A stretch of 5,388 bases of DNA from Elusimicrobiota bacterium. GTDB taxonomy: Bacteria; Elusimicrobiota; UBA5214; JBBAAG01. The stretch is from contig JBBAAG010000121.1 in NCBI GenBank assembly GCA_041658405.1, positions 1 through 5,388 of the forward strand, written 5' to 3'. Positions within the stretch are counted from its first letter, which is position 1, and the number at the start of each line of letters is the position of its first letter. Shown here piece by piece: positions 1 to 5,388 of the stretch. The notes under the pieces were generated by a model. The model worked only from the letters and a program-made list of their open reading frames with translations. It was not told where the DNA came from and searched no databases. Made by a program: the position numbers and the translations under genes.

Positions 1-3000
1 ATGGTATATGTTGGCGTACCGGCCGGAGCTAAAGAAAGGTTGTAATAAGTGGCGCTGGTAACAGTGGCATTGGATGTGCCGGAATAAATAAAAGTGGAAG
101 TTTGGGGGTAAAAGGTTCCGCTTTGTACAAACGGCGTACCGCTTCCGGAAAGTATCCAAGTTTTGCTTCCGGCGCTCAAAATACCACTATTGGTTAAAGT
201 TCCTGCCACAGTTATTCCTCCTGTGCCGGCAGATGTGGTAGAAGCAGTCCCGCTAAGCGTTAAATTATTAAAGGTCCAACCCGTATTTCCTCCAAAATTT
301 CCTGCTCCGGACAAATTAAAAGTTCCGCCGGTAATATTTATGGTACCATTTCCGGACACAGAACCTCCCGAGACAGTAATTGTACTGGTACTGGTTACGG
401 TACCGGCAGAAACCGCCAAATTGTTGGCAACAACTATCCCACTTGAATAATTTTCTTGCGTGCCTACGGAATAAAAAGTAGTAGTGGAATTTTGGCTGTT
501 GTATTCTGTTACTATCCAATCAACTGAACGGATAGCGGCAGATAATCTCAATTCATCCATTGAGCCATCTAAATTATAAGTGGTAAGGTCTGTATTGGAA
601 TAACCCAAAACATCGGTTGAACCCGTTCCTGAGCCTGGCATTGTACCGGTATAAGGTAAGGTTTTTGTTACTGCACCATTTCTGTAAAATTTTATGGTAT
701 CGCCAACTTCATCTACCACAACGGACAAATAAGTCCACGAACCGGTACCGAAGGCGGAAGAATCGTCAGTCAAGCCGGTACAAGAAGCTCCATATTCAAA
801 AATCGGATAACCGGTCGTCTGAGCAATAAAAAATCCATAATTATAATTTGTATCACAATAGGTAGTTTGTCCTCTTTTTTGAATAATTGGACCAGTTTCT
901 CCGTAATCATCTAACTTGAGCCAAGTCGATAATGTTAAAGTGGAAGCTATGTTCAAGTTACTAGTATGTGCTGCGGTTAATTCATCATCCGCTCCGTCGC
1001 CGCTTACAACTTTATTAATTTTGCCGTCGCTGTTAAAAACGGTGCCGTTGCCTTGAGCCAAACTAATACTATTCTTTGAATCTACCGCAGGACTTGAAGC
1101 TTCGCTAAAATGCCACACGCCTCTATAATCACTATCCCAAACCCCCGTAGTGGTAGCATTATAAGGGGCGCTGGCGTTGCCATAGTACATATACAAAGTA
1201 GTGTCTGTGGTAGTAGAAAGGGTTGGTACTTTTACCCAAGCTATGGTCTCTCCGGTGGAAGAAGAGTATTTTTCTATTTCATAATTAAGTTTGGTGGTAC
1301 CGTCGGAAGAAGTAATTAAAATGTCTCCGCCGGTGCTACTTGCCACATTTCCCCCACTTCCTGTGTATTTTAAGTCTGCATCCCCTGCCACATGGAGCAA
1401 AACCGGAAAATTAGACAAAGCGGTGCCACTGGCAGTGGAAACTTTGGTTTTGTCTATGGTTATGGCTTTACGGTAGTTCCAAGTGCCACCGGTGGAGTAC
1501 CAAGTGGAAGGAGCGCTTGCGTATAAATTAAACGTTCCGTTACTGCCGTTAATATCCAAATTGTAAAAAGTCGTATTTCCGGATATATTTTTAGTTCCGG
1601 AAGTGGAAGTAAAAGTGGTGGTACCGTTTGAGTGAGTAAAGGTTCCGTTATTGGTAAAACTTCCGGCCAAATTTAATGGGCTAGTGCTGGCGGCAACATA
1701 AGTTGCATTGGCGTTAATGGTAAAATTTCCCAAGATAGTAGTAGAAGCGCTATTGGTATAAGCGCTTACGGTAACAGGGTTAGTGCCGTCCCCAATAGTT
1801 AAATTGGAATTAATTACCACTGATAGGACACCCGCACTCGGAGTTTCCTGTCCATTGACAGCATAAAAAGTGGTTGTGGAATTTTGGTTGGCATATCCCG
1901 TGGCTATCCAATCAGCTGAGCGAATCGTGTCCGATATCCTTACTTCGTCAATCCAACCTCCCCAATACCTTGCTAAATCATAAGCCCTATTACCAATAGT
2001 ATAATTGGCACTGTTTGTGCCTCGAGTTCCAGCAGGAGCTGTCCCTTGTTCAAGTACAGGCTTAGAAATTGAATCCAAATATAATAAACCATTATTGGCA
2101 GTAGAGCTACCATCGTAGGCAGCTGCAATATGTTGTATTGTATTGTCTATAAATTCACCATCAGGAGTGGTATACCAACTAACATCAATTCCGTTCCATC
2201 TGGTCCCTACTTGATAATTACTGTTAGAGGCCAGACCAGAGTTTAGGTAAACAGTTATTTCTTGTGCGTCTTCTAATACTGCGCGTTTTTCTATAATTCT
2301 TGGTAAATTTGAACCGCCGCCGCCACCCTGATATGCCCACGCTTCAATAGTGATTGAGGAATAATTCCCATTAATATCGGTAGTAAAAATATCTGTCGCA
2401 TCCATAAATGAAGCCGCTCCACTTATTTTGCCAGCTATGGCCGCCACTCCGCTGTTAGTACCATCAACCCCCGTAACAGAATTTTTGAGATTAAGCGTCG
2501 AACTGTCACCAAAATGCCAAACTCCTTTATAATTTGCATCCCAAACCCCCGTAGTAGTAGCATTATAGGGCGCGCTGGCGTTGCCATAGTACATATACAA
2601 AGTAGTGTCTGTGGTAGTAGAAAGGGTTGGTACTTTTACCCAAGCTATGGTCTCTCCGGTGGAAGAAGAATATTTTTCTATTTCATAGTTAAGCAAACTG
2701 GTACCGTCCGAAGAAGTAATTAAAATATCTCCGCCGGTACTGCTTGCCACATTTCCCCCGCTTCCTGTGTATTTTAAGTTAGCATCCCCTGCCACATGGA
2801 GCAAAACCGGGAAATTGGACAAAGCAGTACCACTGGCTGTGGATACTTTGGTTTTATCTATTGTAATAGCTTTTCTATAATTCCAAGAAGAGTTGTACCA
2901 AGAGGCAGGCGTAGCAGTAGCACTGGCAAAAGTATACGTAGGACTACCTGCACTGGAAGGCGAAAGTTCCAAATTATTATAAGTTAAAGCGGGAATATTC

Positions 3001-5388
3001 GCCGCAGAGGTTCCCGTATATTTTACCGTATTGGAATTGGGCGTGAAGGTGCCTGAAACACAAAGCGCGGTTTGGCTGGCATCCGTGCAAGTTGTAGAAG
3101 TACCTCCTTCCGACAAAGTAATCGTTTCGCTGTCGCCGGTATATGTTCCGGCTACAGAAAGTTTTTGGGCACTAAGATTTCCTCCCGGCGCAAAGGTAGC
3201 GCCACCCATCACTTTTAAAATATTTACCAGCCAGCTTAAAGTGCTGGAAGCCGAAGGGGTAGTGGTTGCAACAAAACCAATATCAGTATCACTGCAGGCA
3301 GAGCCTGAACTATTATTGCACGCGGTCAAATCGCTAATTGCCATACTGCCTGTATGTTTATTGTCTATACTCACGCGATTTTGGTACAAACTCAAACCCG
3401 TGCAATCATTACCACTACCGCCATTACAAGAAGATCCATACTTAAATACCAAGCTGGAAGAAGTTGCCAGTGTGGTATTTAGCCAAACAGTTAATACTGT
3501 ACCGTCAGACGGCTGAGTAACCCCGGAAAAAGTAAACGTACCGTCAGCGGCTGAAGTATTTGCAGAATAAGAAGTGGAATCCCCAACTGCCAGTTTTATG
3601 GACAGAGCCTCCTGCAAAGCCGAGGTTTCATTAGTACCGTAAACCGTGCCGGAAACAGAAACAGAAACAGAAACAGAAATTGAATCTTCACGCCATTCCA
3701 CTTGGAAAAAATACTTTTGGTCAACGTCGGCACCCGCCTCCTGATAAAAAGCAATTCCTTCTCCGGGCTTAATAACCAATTCATCATCCGTGTTAATTGT
3801 CGTCTGTTCAAGGCCGTTTGCTTGGTTATTGGCGCCCGGGGTAATGACGGAACTTAAACGGGAAGTGGTGGCTCCGGAAAACAAAACAGTTGTTCCGCTA
3901 TGCCTAATTTGAGCCGTTGAATCCGTACTGGAAGCATTTTTTTTGCCAATATTAGAGGCGGTAATTAATGTACTATTGGAAGAAGTACTAATGCGCCTAA
4001 AAGAAGCGGACACATAAACAGCCGATGTGGTGGCGTGAACCCTGGCTTCCATTCTTTGGACAACATAATTTTTCCCCGAATCAGCCGGGTTATAAAGCGT
4101 GCCATATACATAGTTAGGCTTAACTGCGGCAGGGGCTCCTACAATTTCCGGAGTAGAAAAAACAAATTCATTGGCCGCCGCCGGAGCGCTGGCATTGGGA
4201 ACTTCTTGCCATTCTACCTCTAAAAATACCCGGTGTCCGGTAAACCCGGCTGTCTCCTGCCTTAAAGCTATCCCCTCTCCGGGCTTAAGGACTAAACTTT
4301 CCTGGGTTGAGGAAGAATTATAAGTATAAGTCCTTTCCGCGCGACCGCTTAAAGCAGGACCTACTACGGCAGTTACCACACTGGGGGCGCTAACCCCAAT
4401 AAGCCTCTCCGTACTTCCCGAATAAGTTACGGTAACCCCTGTTTTTCTAATTTCCATTACCGAACTTCCGCTACTGGTATTTTTTGCGGGAATATCGCTG
4501 GCTGTTACCAGCGAGCCTGCCGAAGAAGTACTAATGCGCATTAAAGAAAAAGGCACGCTGGTGGCAGTAGCAGCGCTATCCACCCTTATATGTACTCTTT
4601 TAATTAAAGTGGTAGTGCCGGAGGTCGGCGGATTGTAAAATGCCGAATAAACATAACCGCTGTTAGTAACACCGGAATTCATCCCTATAGAAGTTAAATA
4701 CTCGTTTACCGTTGTGGGCGCGTCGACGTTTGCCACTTCCTGCCACTCAACAAAAAATTTAACATATTGGTCAAGGTCGCCCGCCAGTTCGGTATAAAGA
4801 GCAATACCTTGCCCTTCTTTTAAAATTAAATCCCCGCGCGTGGCAAAAACAATTTCTTTTTGACTCCGCATTGCTTGTGCCGCCGCGCCCGGACCAATAA
4901 GCGAAGTTATACGCGCGTCCGTACTACCCCCGGAAAGCGTGGCAGTAACATTGTTATACCTTAACTCCATAACCGAATTGGGCGTACTGGTATGTTTTTT
5001 TGGAATATTAGCCGCGGAAATTAAAGCAGTCCCTCCGGAAGCAGCGCTAATTCTTCTTATAGAAATCGGCTGGGAAGTGGCAGTACCGTCCGCATCTACG
5101 TAAATTCCCAATCTTCTAACCACCGTTGTTTTGCCCGAACCGGACGGGTTAAAAAAAGTATGGTACTTGGCATTTGCCGCAGCCGCCAATTCCACTCTGG
5201 GATAATTCATCATGTACTCTCCTGCTGTAGTTGGGGCACTTGCTGTCTCTTGCCACTCCACAGCCCACCTTACCAGTTGGTTAAGATCGCCCGCGGCTTC
5301 ACTTAAAATCGCCAGCCCTTCGCCGGGCTGAATAACTAATTTTTCGTCGCCATTGGCAAACCTTAAATTTCTGTGAGCAAATGCCTCG
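1..5388 (-). CDS. Giant multidomain surface protein, partial at both ends (repeat array, two DUF2341-LamG cassettes, beta spacers)
   Basis: Translating the minus strand from 5387 to 3 gives 1795 codons with no stop; the gene continues past both window edges, so start codon, signal peptide, stop and any anchor are not visible. Order of parts: a ~172-residue tandem module (residues 1-567), linker with a small beta-sandwich and three Cys pairs (568-829), DUF2341 (830-950), LamG (951-1181), beta spacer (1182-1295), DUF2341 (1296-1418), LamG (1419-1645), beta spacer (1646-1795). Composition is rich in Ser, Thr, Gly, Asn and Ala with only eight Cys, as expected for an exported beta-rich protein. 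DUF2341 and LamG are known from large surface and secreted proteins; LamG domains commonly bind carbohydrate or protein. Adhesion or surface-fibre function is inferred; no hydrolase active-site motif such as the GH16 ExDxxE was found. The reading frame is supported by recognisable domains along much of its length, by codon-level conservation between duplicated parts and by the absence of any competing credible frame. Confidence 0.95.
3..119 (-). repeat. Beta-strand spacer module c
   Basis: Residues 1757-1795: GTFYPQTSTFIYSGTS, then TYYNLSLAPAGTPTYT. It is closest to module a, sharing the YxGTS, TYxNLxL and PTYT elements in the same order and nearly the same spacing. In module a the PTYTF ending lies nine residues before the first DUF2341 domain, so this may mark the approach to another domain just outside the window. 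Confidence 0.65.
3..452 (-). other. C-terminal beta-strand spacer region, cut by window edge
   Basis: Residues 1646-1795 follow the second LamG. Gly/Ser/Thr-rich short strands (ITVSGGSVSGNGTINITGG, WTFNNLTLSGT, TLTNSGILSAGSKTW) lead into spacer module c. The section is longer than the spacer between the cassettes (150 or more against 114 residues). It has no Cys and no stop codon, and the protein continues beyond position 1. Confidence 0.65.
453..1133 (-). other. LamG / concanavalin-A-like lectin domain, copy 2
   Basis: Residues 1419-1645. Hallmarks: YRGVWHFSE, SKNSISLAQGNG, LTLSTWLKLDD, GPIIQKRG, SWTYLSVVVDE, IKFYRNGAV, DVLGYSNTD, LDGSMDELRLS, IRSVDWIVTEY and QNSTTTFYSVGTQE, typical of the LamG_3 group. 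Two Cys (codons 855-857 and 780-782) are 24 residues apart in the mid-domain strands YCDTNYNYGF and EYGASCTG; LamG copy 1 has neither, so this may be a copy-specific disulfide. Ligand unknown; glycan or protein binding is inferred from the family. Confidence 0.9.
1134..1502 (-). other. DUF2341 domain, copy 2
   Basis: Residues 1296-1418. It starts WYSTGGTWNYRKAITID and ends TLYMYYGNASAP followed by GVWD. The 116 residues from WNYRK to GVWD match copy 1 except for three substitutions. On DNA the two copies align without gaps over 348 bases (1134-1481 against 2538-2885) with 31 mismatches by hand count, 25 of them silent. Family and role as for copy 1: a beta-rich domain preceding LamG. Confidence 0.92.
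1503..1844 (-). other. Beta-strand spacer region between the two cassettes
   Basis: Residues 1182-1295, rich in Ser, Thr, Asn and Gly, with short alternating strands such as VVINSNLTIGDGT, ILGNFTINANATY and LNLAGSFTNNGTF. It contains spacer module b and runs directly into the second DUF2341 through YASAPSTWY. It is probably an extended or beta-helical connector; no enzymatic motif is present. Confidence 0.65.
1524..1646 (-). repeat. Beta-strand spacer module b
   Basis: Residues 1248-1288: GTFTHSNGTTTFTSTSGTK, then NTTFYNLDINGS and GTFNL. It shares the GTF / aromatic-x-SGT / YNLxL pattern with modules a (2928-3053) and c (3-119), but is more diverged from them than they are from each other, lacking the PTYT ending. 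Confidence 0.55.
1845..2537 (-). other. LamG / concanavalin-A-like lectin domain, copy 1
   Basis: Residues 951-1181. Hallmarks in order: YKGVWHFGD, a GKISGAASF strand, SITIEAWAYQ, IIEKR, QHIAAAYDG, GLLYLDS, YTIGNRAYD, WGGWIDEVRIS, IRSADWIATGY and QNSTTTFYAVNGQE. These match the LamG_3-type jelly roll (WxF start, DEVRIS near the end). Such domains usually bind glycans or proteins; the ligand cannot be predicted. A run of five glycines (2313-2327) sits in the loop after the EAWAY strand. No Cys. The core differs strongly from LamG copy 2, though both ends align. Confidence 0.9.
2538..2900 (-). other. DUF2341 domain, copy 1
   Basis: Residues 830-950. It opens with WYNSSWNYRKAITID, the typical DUF2341 start (W-x-Y-R-K-x-I-x-I), followed by SNFPVLLHV, GDILITSSDG, LNYEIEKY, AWVKVPTLS, and TLYMYYGNASAP, the strongly conserved DUF2341 end; it closes at GVWD. 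DUF2341 is a beta-rich domain of unknown function that very often sits immediately before a LamG lectin domain, as here. Its first 116 aligned residues differ from copy 2 (1134-1502) at only three positions (Asn/Asp, Ser/Thr, Leu/Lys). Confidence 0.92.
2928..3053 (-). repeat. Beta-strand spacer module a
   Basis: Residues 779-820 read GTFTPNSNTVKYTGT, then a hydrophobic/Tyr strand TYNNLELSP and the closing PTYTF. Two similar modules follow each LamG domain (1524-1646 and 3-119). The shared pattern is GTF, a T-rich strand with an aromatic before SGT/TGT, about nine residues, then YNLxL. Such modules are common as stalk-like spacers in large surface proteins and resemble beta-helix or filamentous-haemagglutinin-type strand repeats; the fold is inferred. 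Confidence 0.65.
3060..3428 (-). other. Segment with three closely spaced cysteine pairs
   Basis: Cys codons lie at 3426-3428 and 3402-3404 (CX7C, in SSCNGGSGNDC), 3318-3320 and 3294-3296 (CX7C, in ACNNSSGSAC), and 3087-3089 and 3060-3062 (CX8C, in TCTDASQTALC). The intervening residues are small and polar, suitable for surface loops. Pairwise spacing suggests three intraloop disulfides in an exported protein; disulfide formation is inferred. Confidence 0.6.
3477..3650 (-). other. Small beta-sandwich domain, carboxypeptidase-regulatory-like
   Basis: Residues 580-637 begin GTVYGTNE and contain the pattern strand-turn-strand, then ADGTFTFSGV and DGTVLTVWLN. A G-x-V-x opening, a D/N-G-x-F/Y-x-F strand and a terminal hydrophobic strand are hallmarks of carboxypeptidase-regulatory / transthyretin-like beta-sandwiches, which act as structural modules in many surface proteins. 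Assignment rests on the motif pattern only; another Ig-like family is possible. Confidence 0.5.
3652..3679 (-). repeat. In-frame hexanucleotide microsatellite encoding a Ser-Val tract
   Basis: On the plus strand GAAACA occurs four times in succession (3652-3675) and is followed by a partial unit GAAA. On the coding strand this reads TCT GTT repeated, giving SVSVSVSV just after the last tandem module. Because the unit is six bases, gain or loss of units would change linker length by two residues without shifting the frame. Confidence 0.9.
3687..4202 (-). repeat. N-terminal tandem module, copy 3 (172 residues, last of the array)
   Basis: Residues 396-567. Landmarks: SAPAAANEF, YNPADSGK, QRMEARVHA, FRRISTSS, LITASNIGKKNASS, AQIRHSG, FSGATTSRL, TPGANNQA, ELVIKPGEGIAFYQE, and the closing EWRE (564-567), where Arg replaces the Gln found in the other copies. 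The array stops directly after this copy and a Ser-Val tract begins, so this is a clean domain boundary. All-beta fold and a stalk or ligand-binding role are inferred from the repeat architecture. Confidence 0.85.
4203..4736 (-). repeat. N-terminal tandem module, copy 2 (178 residues)
   Basis: Residues 218-395, the longest of the three complete copies. Shared landmarks: APTTVNEY near the start, YNPPTSG, IKRVHIRVD, LMRISTSS, TASDIPAKNTSS, VMEIR, YSGSTERL, a Pro-rich segment in place of the GPGA turn, LKPGEGIAL, and the closing EWQE (392-395). It has extra residues before the YNP turn and around the Pro/Gly segment, which accounts for its greater length. Copies 2 and 3 resemble each other in the RISTSS and KPGEGIA stretches more than either resembles copy 1 there. 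Confidence 0.85.
4737..5246 (-). repeat. N-terminal tandem module, copy 1 (170 residues)
   Basis: Residues 48-217. The landmarks recur in the same order in all complete copies: an APTT/NEY-like opening, FFNPSGSGKTT (an NPxxSG turn), a strand with RRxxIxVDA, then SIRRIS, SAANIPKK, VMELR, an SGGST-like turn followed by Arg, a GPGA segment, GQGIAL, and a final strand ending EWQE (214-217). Alternating hydrophobic/polar residues suggest an all-beta, jelly-roll-like fold; that fold is inferred. I do not recognise a named family. This copy has GQGIA where its neighbours have GEGIA/GEGLA, and its NPSGSGKTT is the only version resembling a nucleotide-binding loop, which is probably coincidence because the other copies lack it. 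Confidence 0.85.
5247..5387 (-). repeat. N-terminal tandem module, copy 0 (C-terminal end only)
   Basis: Residues 1-47 are the tail of a repeat copy whose beginning lies outside the window. It carries the end-of-module signature seen in the three complete copies: an acidic/hydrophobic strand (DEKLVIQ), then PGEGLA, then an Ala/Gly-Asp-Leu-Asn-Gln stretch, and the closing strand ending in EWQE (residues 44-47, bases 5247-5258). Its presence shows that the array extends further towards the N terminus, with at least four copies in total. Confidence 0.85.

Larger units (their letters stand above)
2901..3686 (-). other. Linker region between tandem array and first DUF2341
   Basis: Residues 568-829. 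It opens with a Ser-Val tract, continues into a small beta-sandwich-like domain (residues ~580-637), then a Ser/Thr/Gly-rich stretch holding six Cys in three pairs (~654-776), a short hydrophobic strand WLVNILKVMGGATF, and a beta-strand spacer ending in PTYTF (~779-820). It is the most Cys-rich part of the protein. The hydrophobic run is too short and too polar at its edges to be a membrane helix. Function is unknown; a structural joint between the stalk repeats and the lectin cassettes is the simplest reading. Confidence 0.7.

Noticed and set aside
163..450. A plus-strand open frame of 95 codons, Pro/Val/Leu-rich
   Set aside because: It is antisense to the C-terminal spacer; its composition mirrors the Gly/Thr/Asn codons of the real gene, and no domain is recognisable.
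1110..2723. Two similar 69-codon plus-strand open frames (1110-1319 and 2514-2723), which could suggest a duplicated small gene
   Set aside because: They are similar only because they lie opposite the two near-identical DUF2341 copies. The differences between the copies are mainly silent in the DUF2341 frame, which identifies that frame as the selected one.
3207..3254. Hydrophobic stretch WLVNILKVMGGATF as a possible membrane segment
   Set aside because: It is too short, contains Asn and Lys, and is followed directly by Gly-rich beta spacer sequence; a buried beta strand is more likely.
3031..3516. A plus-strand open frame of 161 codons starting with TTG
   Set aside because: It lies wholly antisense to the linker of the large minus-strand protein, where the minus frame encodes recognisable beta modules and paired Cys. 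Its translation is a Val/Pro/Leu-rich composition typical of the complement of Ser/Thr/Gly-rich coding sequence, and I see no clear ribosome binding site.
3596..3811. A minus-strand open frame of 71 codons in another frame, with a Phe/Leu repeat
   Set aside because: It overlaps the main minus frame. The Phe-Leu run is just the out-of-frame reading of the TCTGTT microsatellite.
5121..5150. NPSGSGKTT in tandem module copy 1, resembling a Walker A nucleotide-binding loop
   Set aside because: The equivalent positions in the other copies read NPPTSGTTT and NPADSGKNY, so the GKT is not conserved. The setting is a beta-rich repeat without a Walker B motif or alpha/beta fold signature.
1..5388. Use of an alternative genetic code (TGA read as Gly, known in some Candidate Phyla Radiation lineages)
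   Set aside because: No in-frame TGA occurs in 1795 codons and glycine is encoded by ordinary GGN codons throughout, so nothing supports recoding here.

Overview
The whole window is the interior of one very large gene on the minus strand. Reading down from position 5387, one frame stays open for 1795 complete codons (5387 to 3) with no stop; neither the start nor the stop codon lies inside the window. The product is a secreted or surface-attached, multidomain, beta-strand-rich protein with a Ser/Thr/Gly/Asn/Ala-heavy composition, very few cysteines and no hydrophobic segment that looks membrane-spanning. I see no second gene, RNA gene, promoter, terminator, mobile element or CRISPR array. The plus-strand open frames, and the minus-strand ones in other frames, look like shadows of this gene.

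Layout in protein order (minus strand, high to low coordinate; residues are numbered from the window edge, not from the true N terminus). (1) Residues 1-567 (5387-3687): a tandem array of a ~170-178 residue module, with the end of one copy followed by three complete copies, each ending in the sequence EWQE or EWRE. I do not recognise a named family for it. (2) Residues 568-829 (3686-2901): a linker starting with a Ser-Val tract encoded by a hexanucleotide microsatellite, a small beta-sandwich-like domain, three closely spaced Cys pairs and a beta-strand spacer. (3) Residues 830-1181 (2900-1845): a DUF2341 domain followed by a LamG / concanavalin-A-like lectin domain. (4) Residues 1182-1295 (1844-1503): a second beta-strand spacer. 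(5) Residues 1296-1645 (1502-453): a second DUF2341-LamG pair. (6) Residues 1646-1795 (452-3): a third beta-strand spacer that runs off the window.

From family knowledge, DUF2341 plus LamG architecture is typical of large cell-surface proteins, and LamG folds usually bind glycans or proteins. The inferred overall role is an adhesin or surface fibre: the N-terminal array and beta-strand spacers act as stalk, and the two DUF2341-LamG cassettes as binding heads. No catalytic motif is visible.

The organism cannot be fixed from this sequence. Giant Ser/Thr-rich DUF2341/LamG proteins with this kind of spacer are common in Candidate Phyla Radiation (Patescibacteria) genomes and also occur in other uncultured bacteria and archaea; mid-40s GC by eye is compatible. 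All tryptophans are TGG and no in-frame TGA occurs, so the standard bacterial code suffices. The most interesting parts are the unrecognised N-terminal repeat module, and the two cassettes, whose DUF2341 parts are almost identical (with a 98-base perfectly identical patch) while their lectin cores have diverged strongly.
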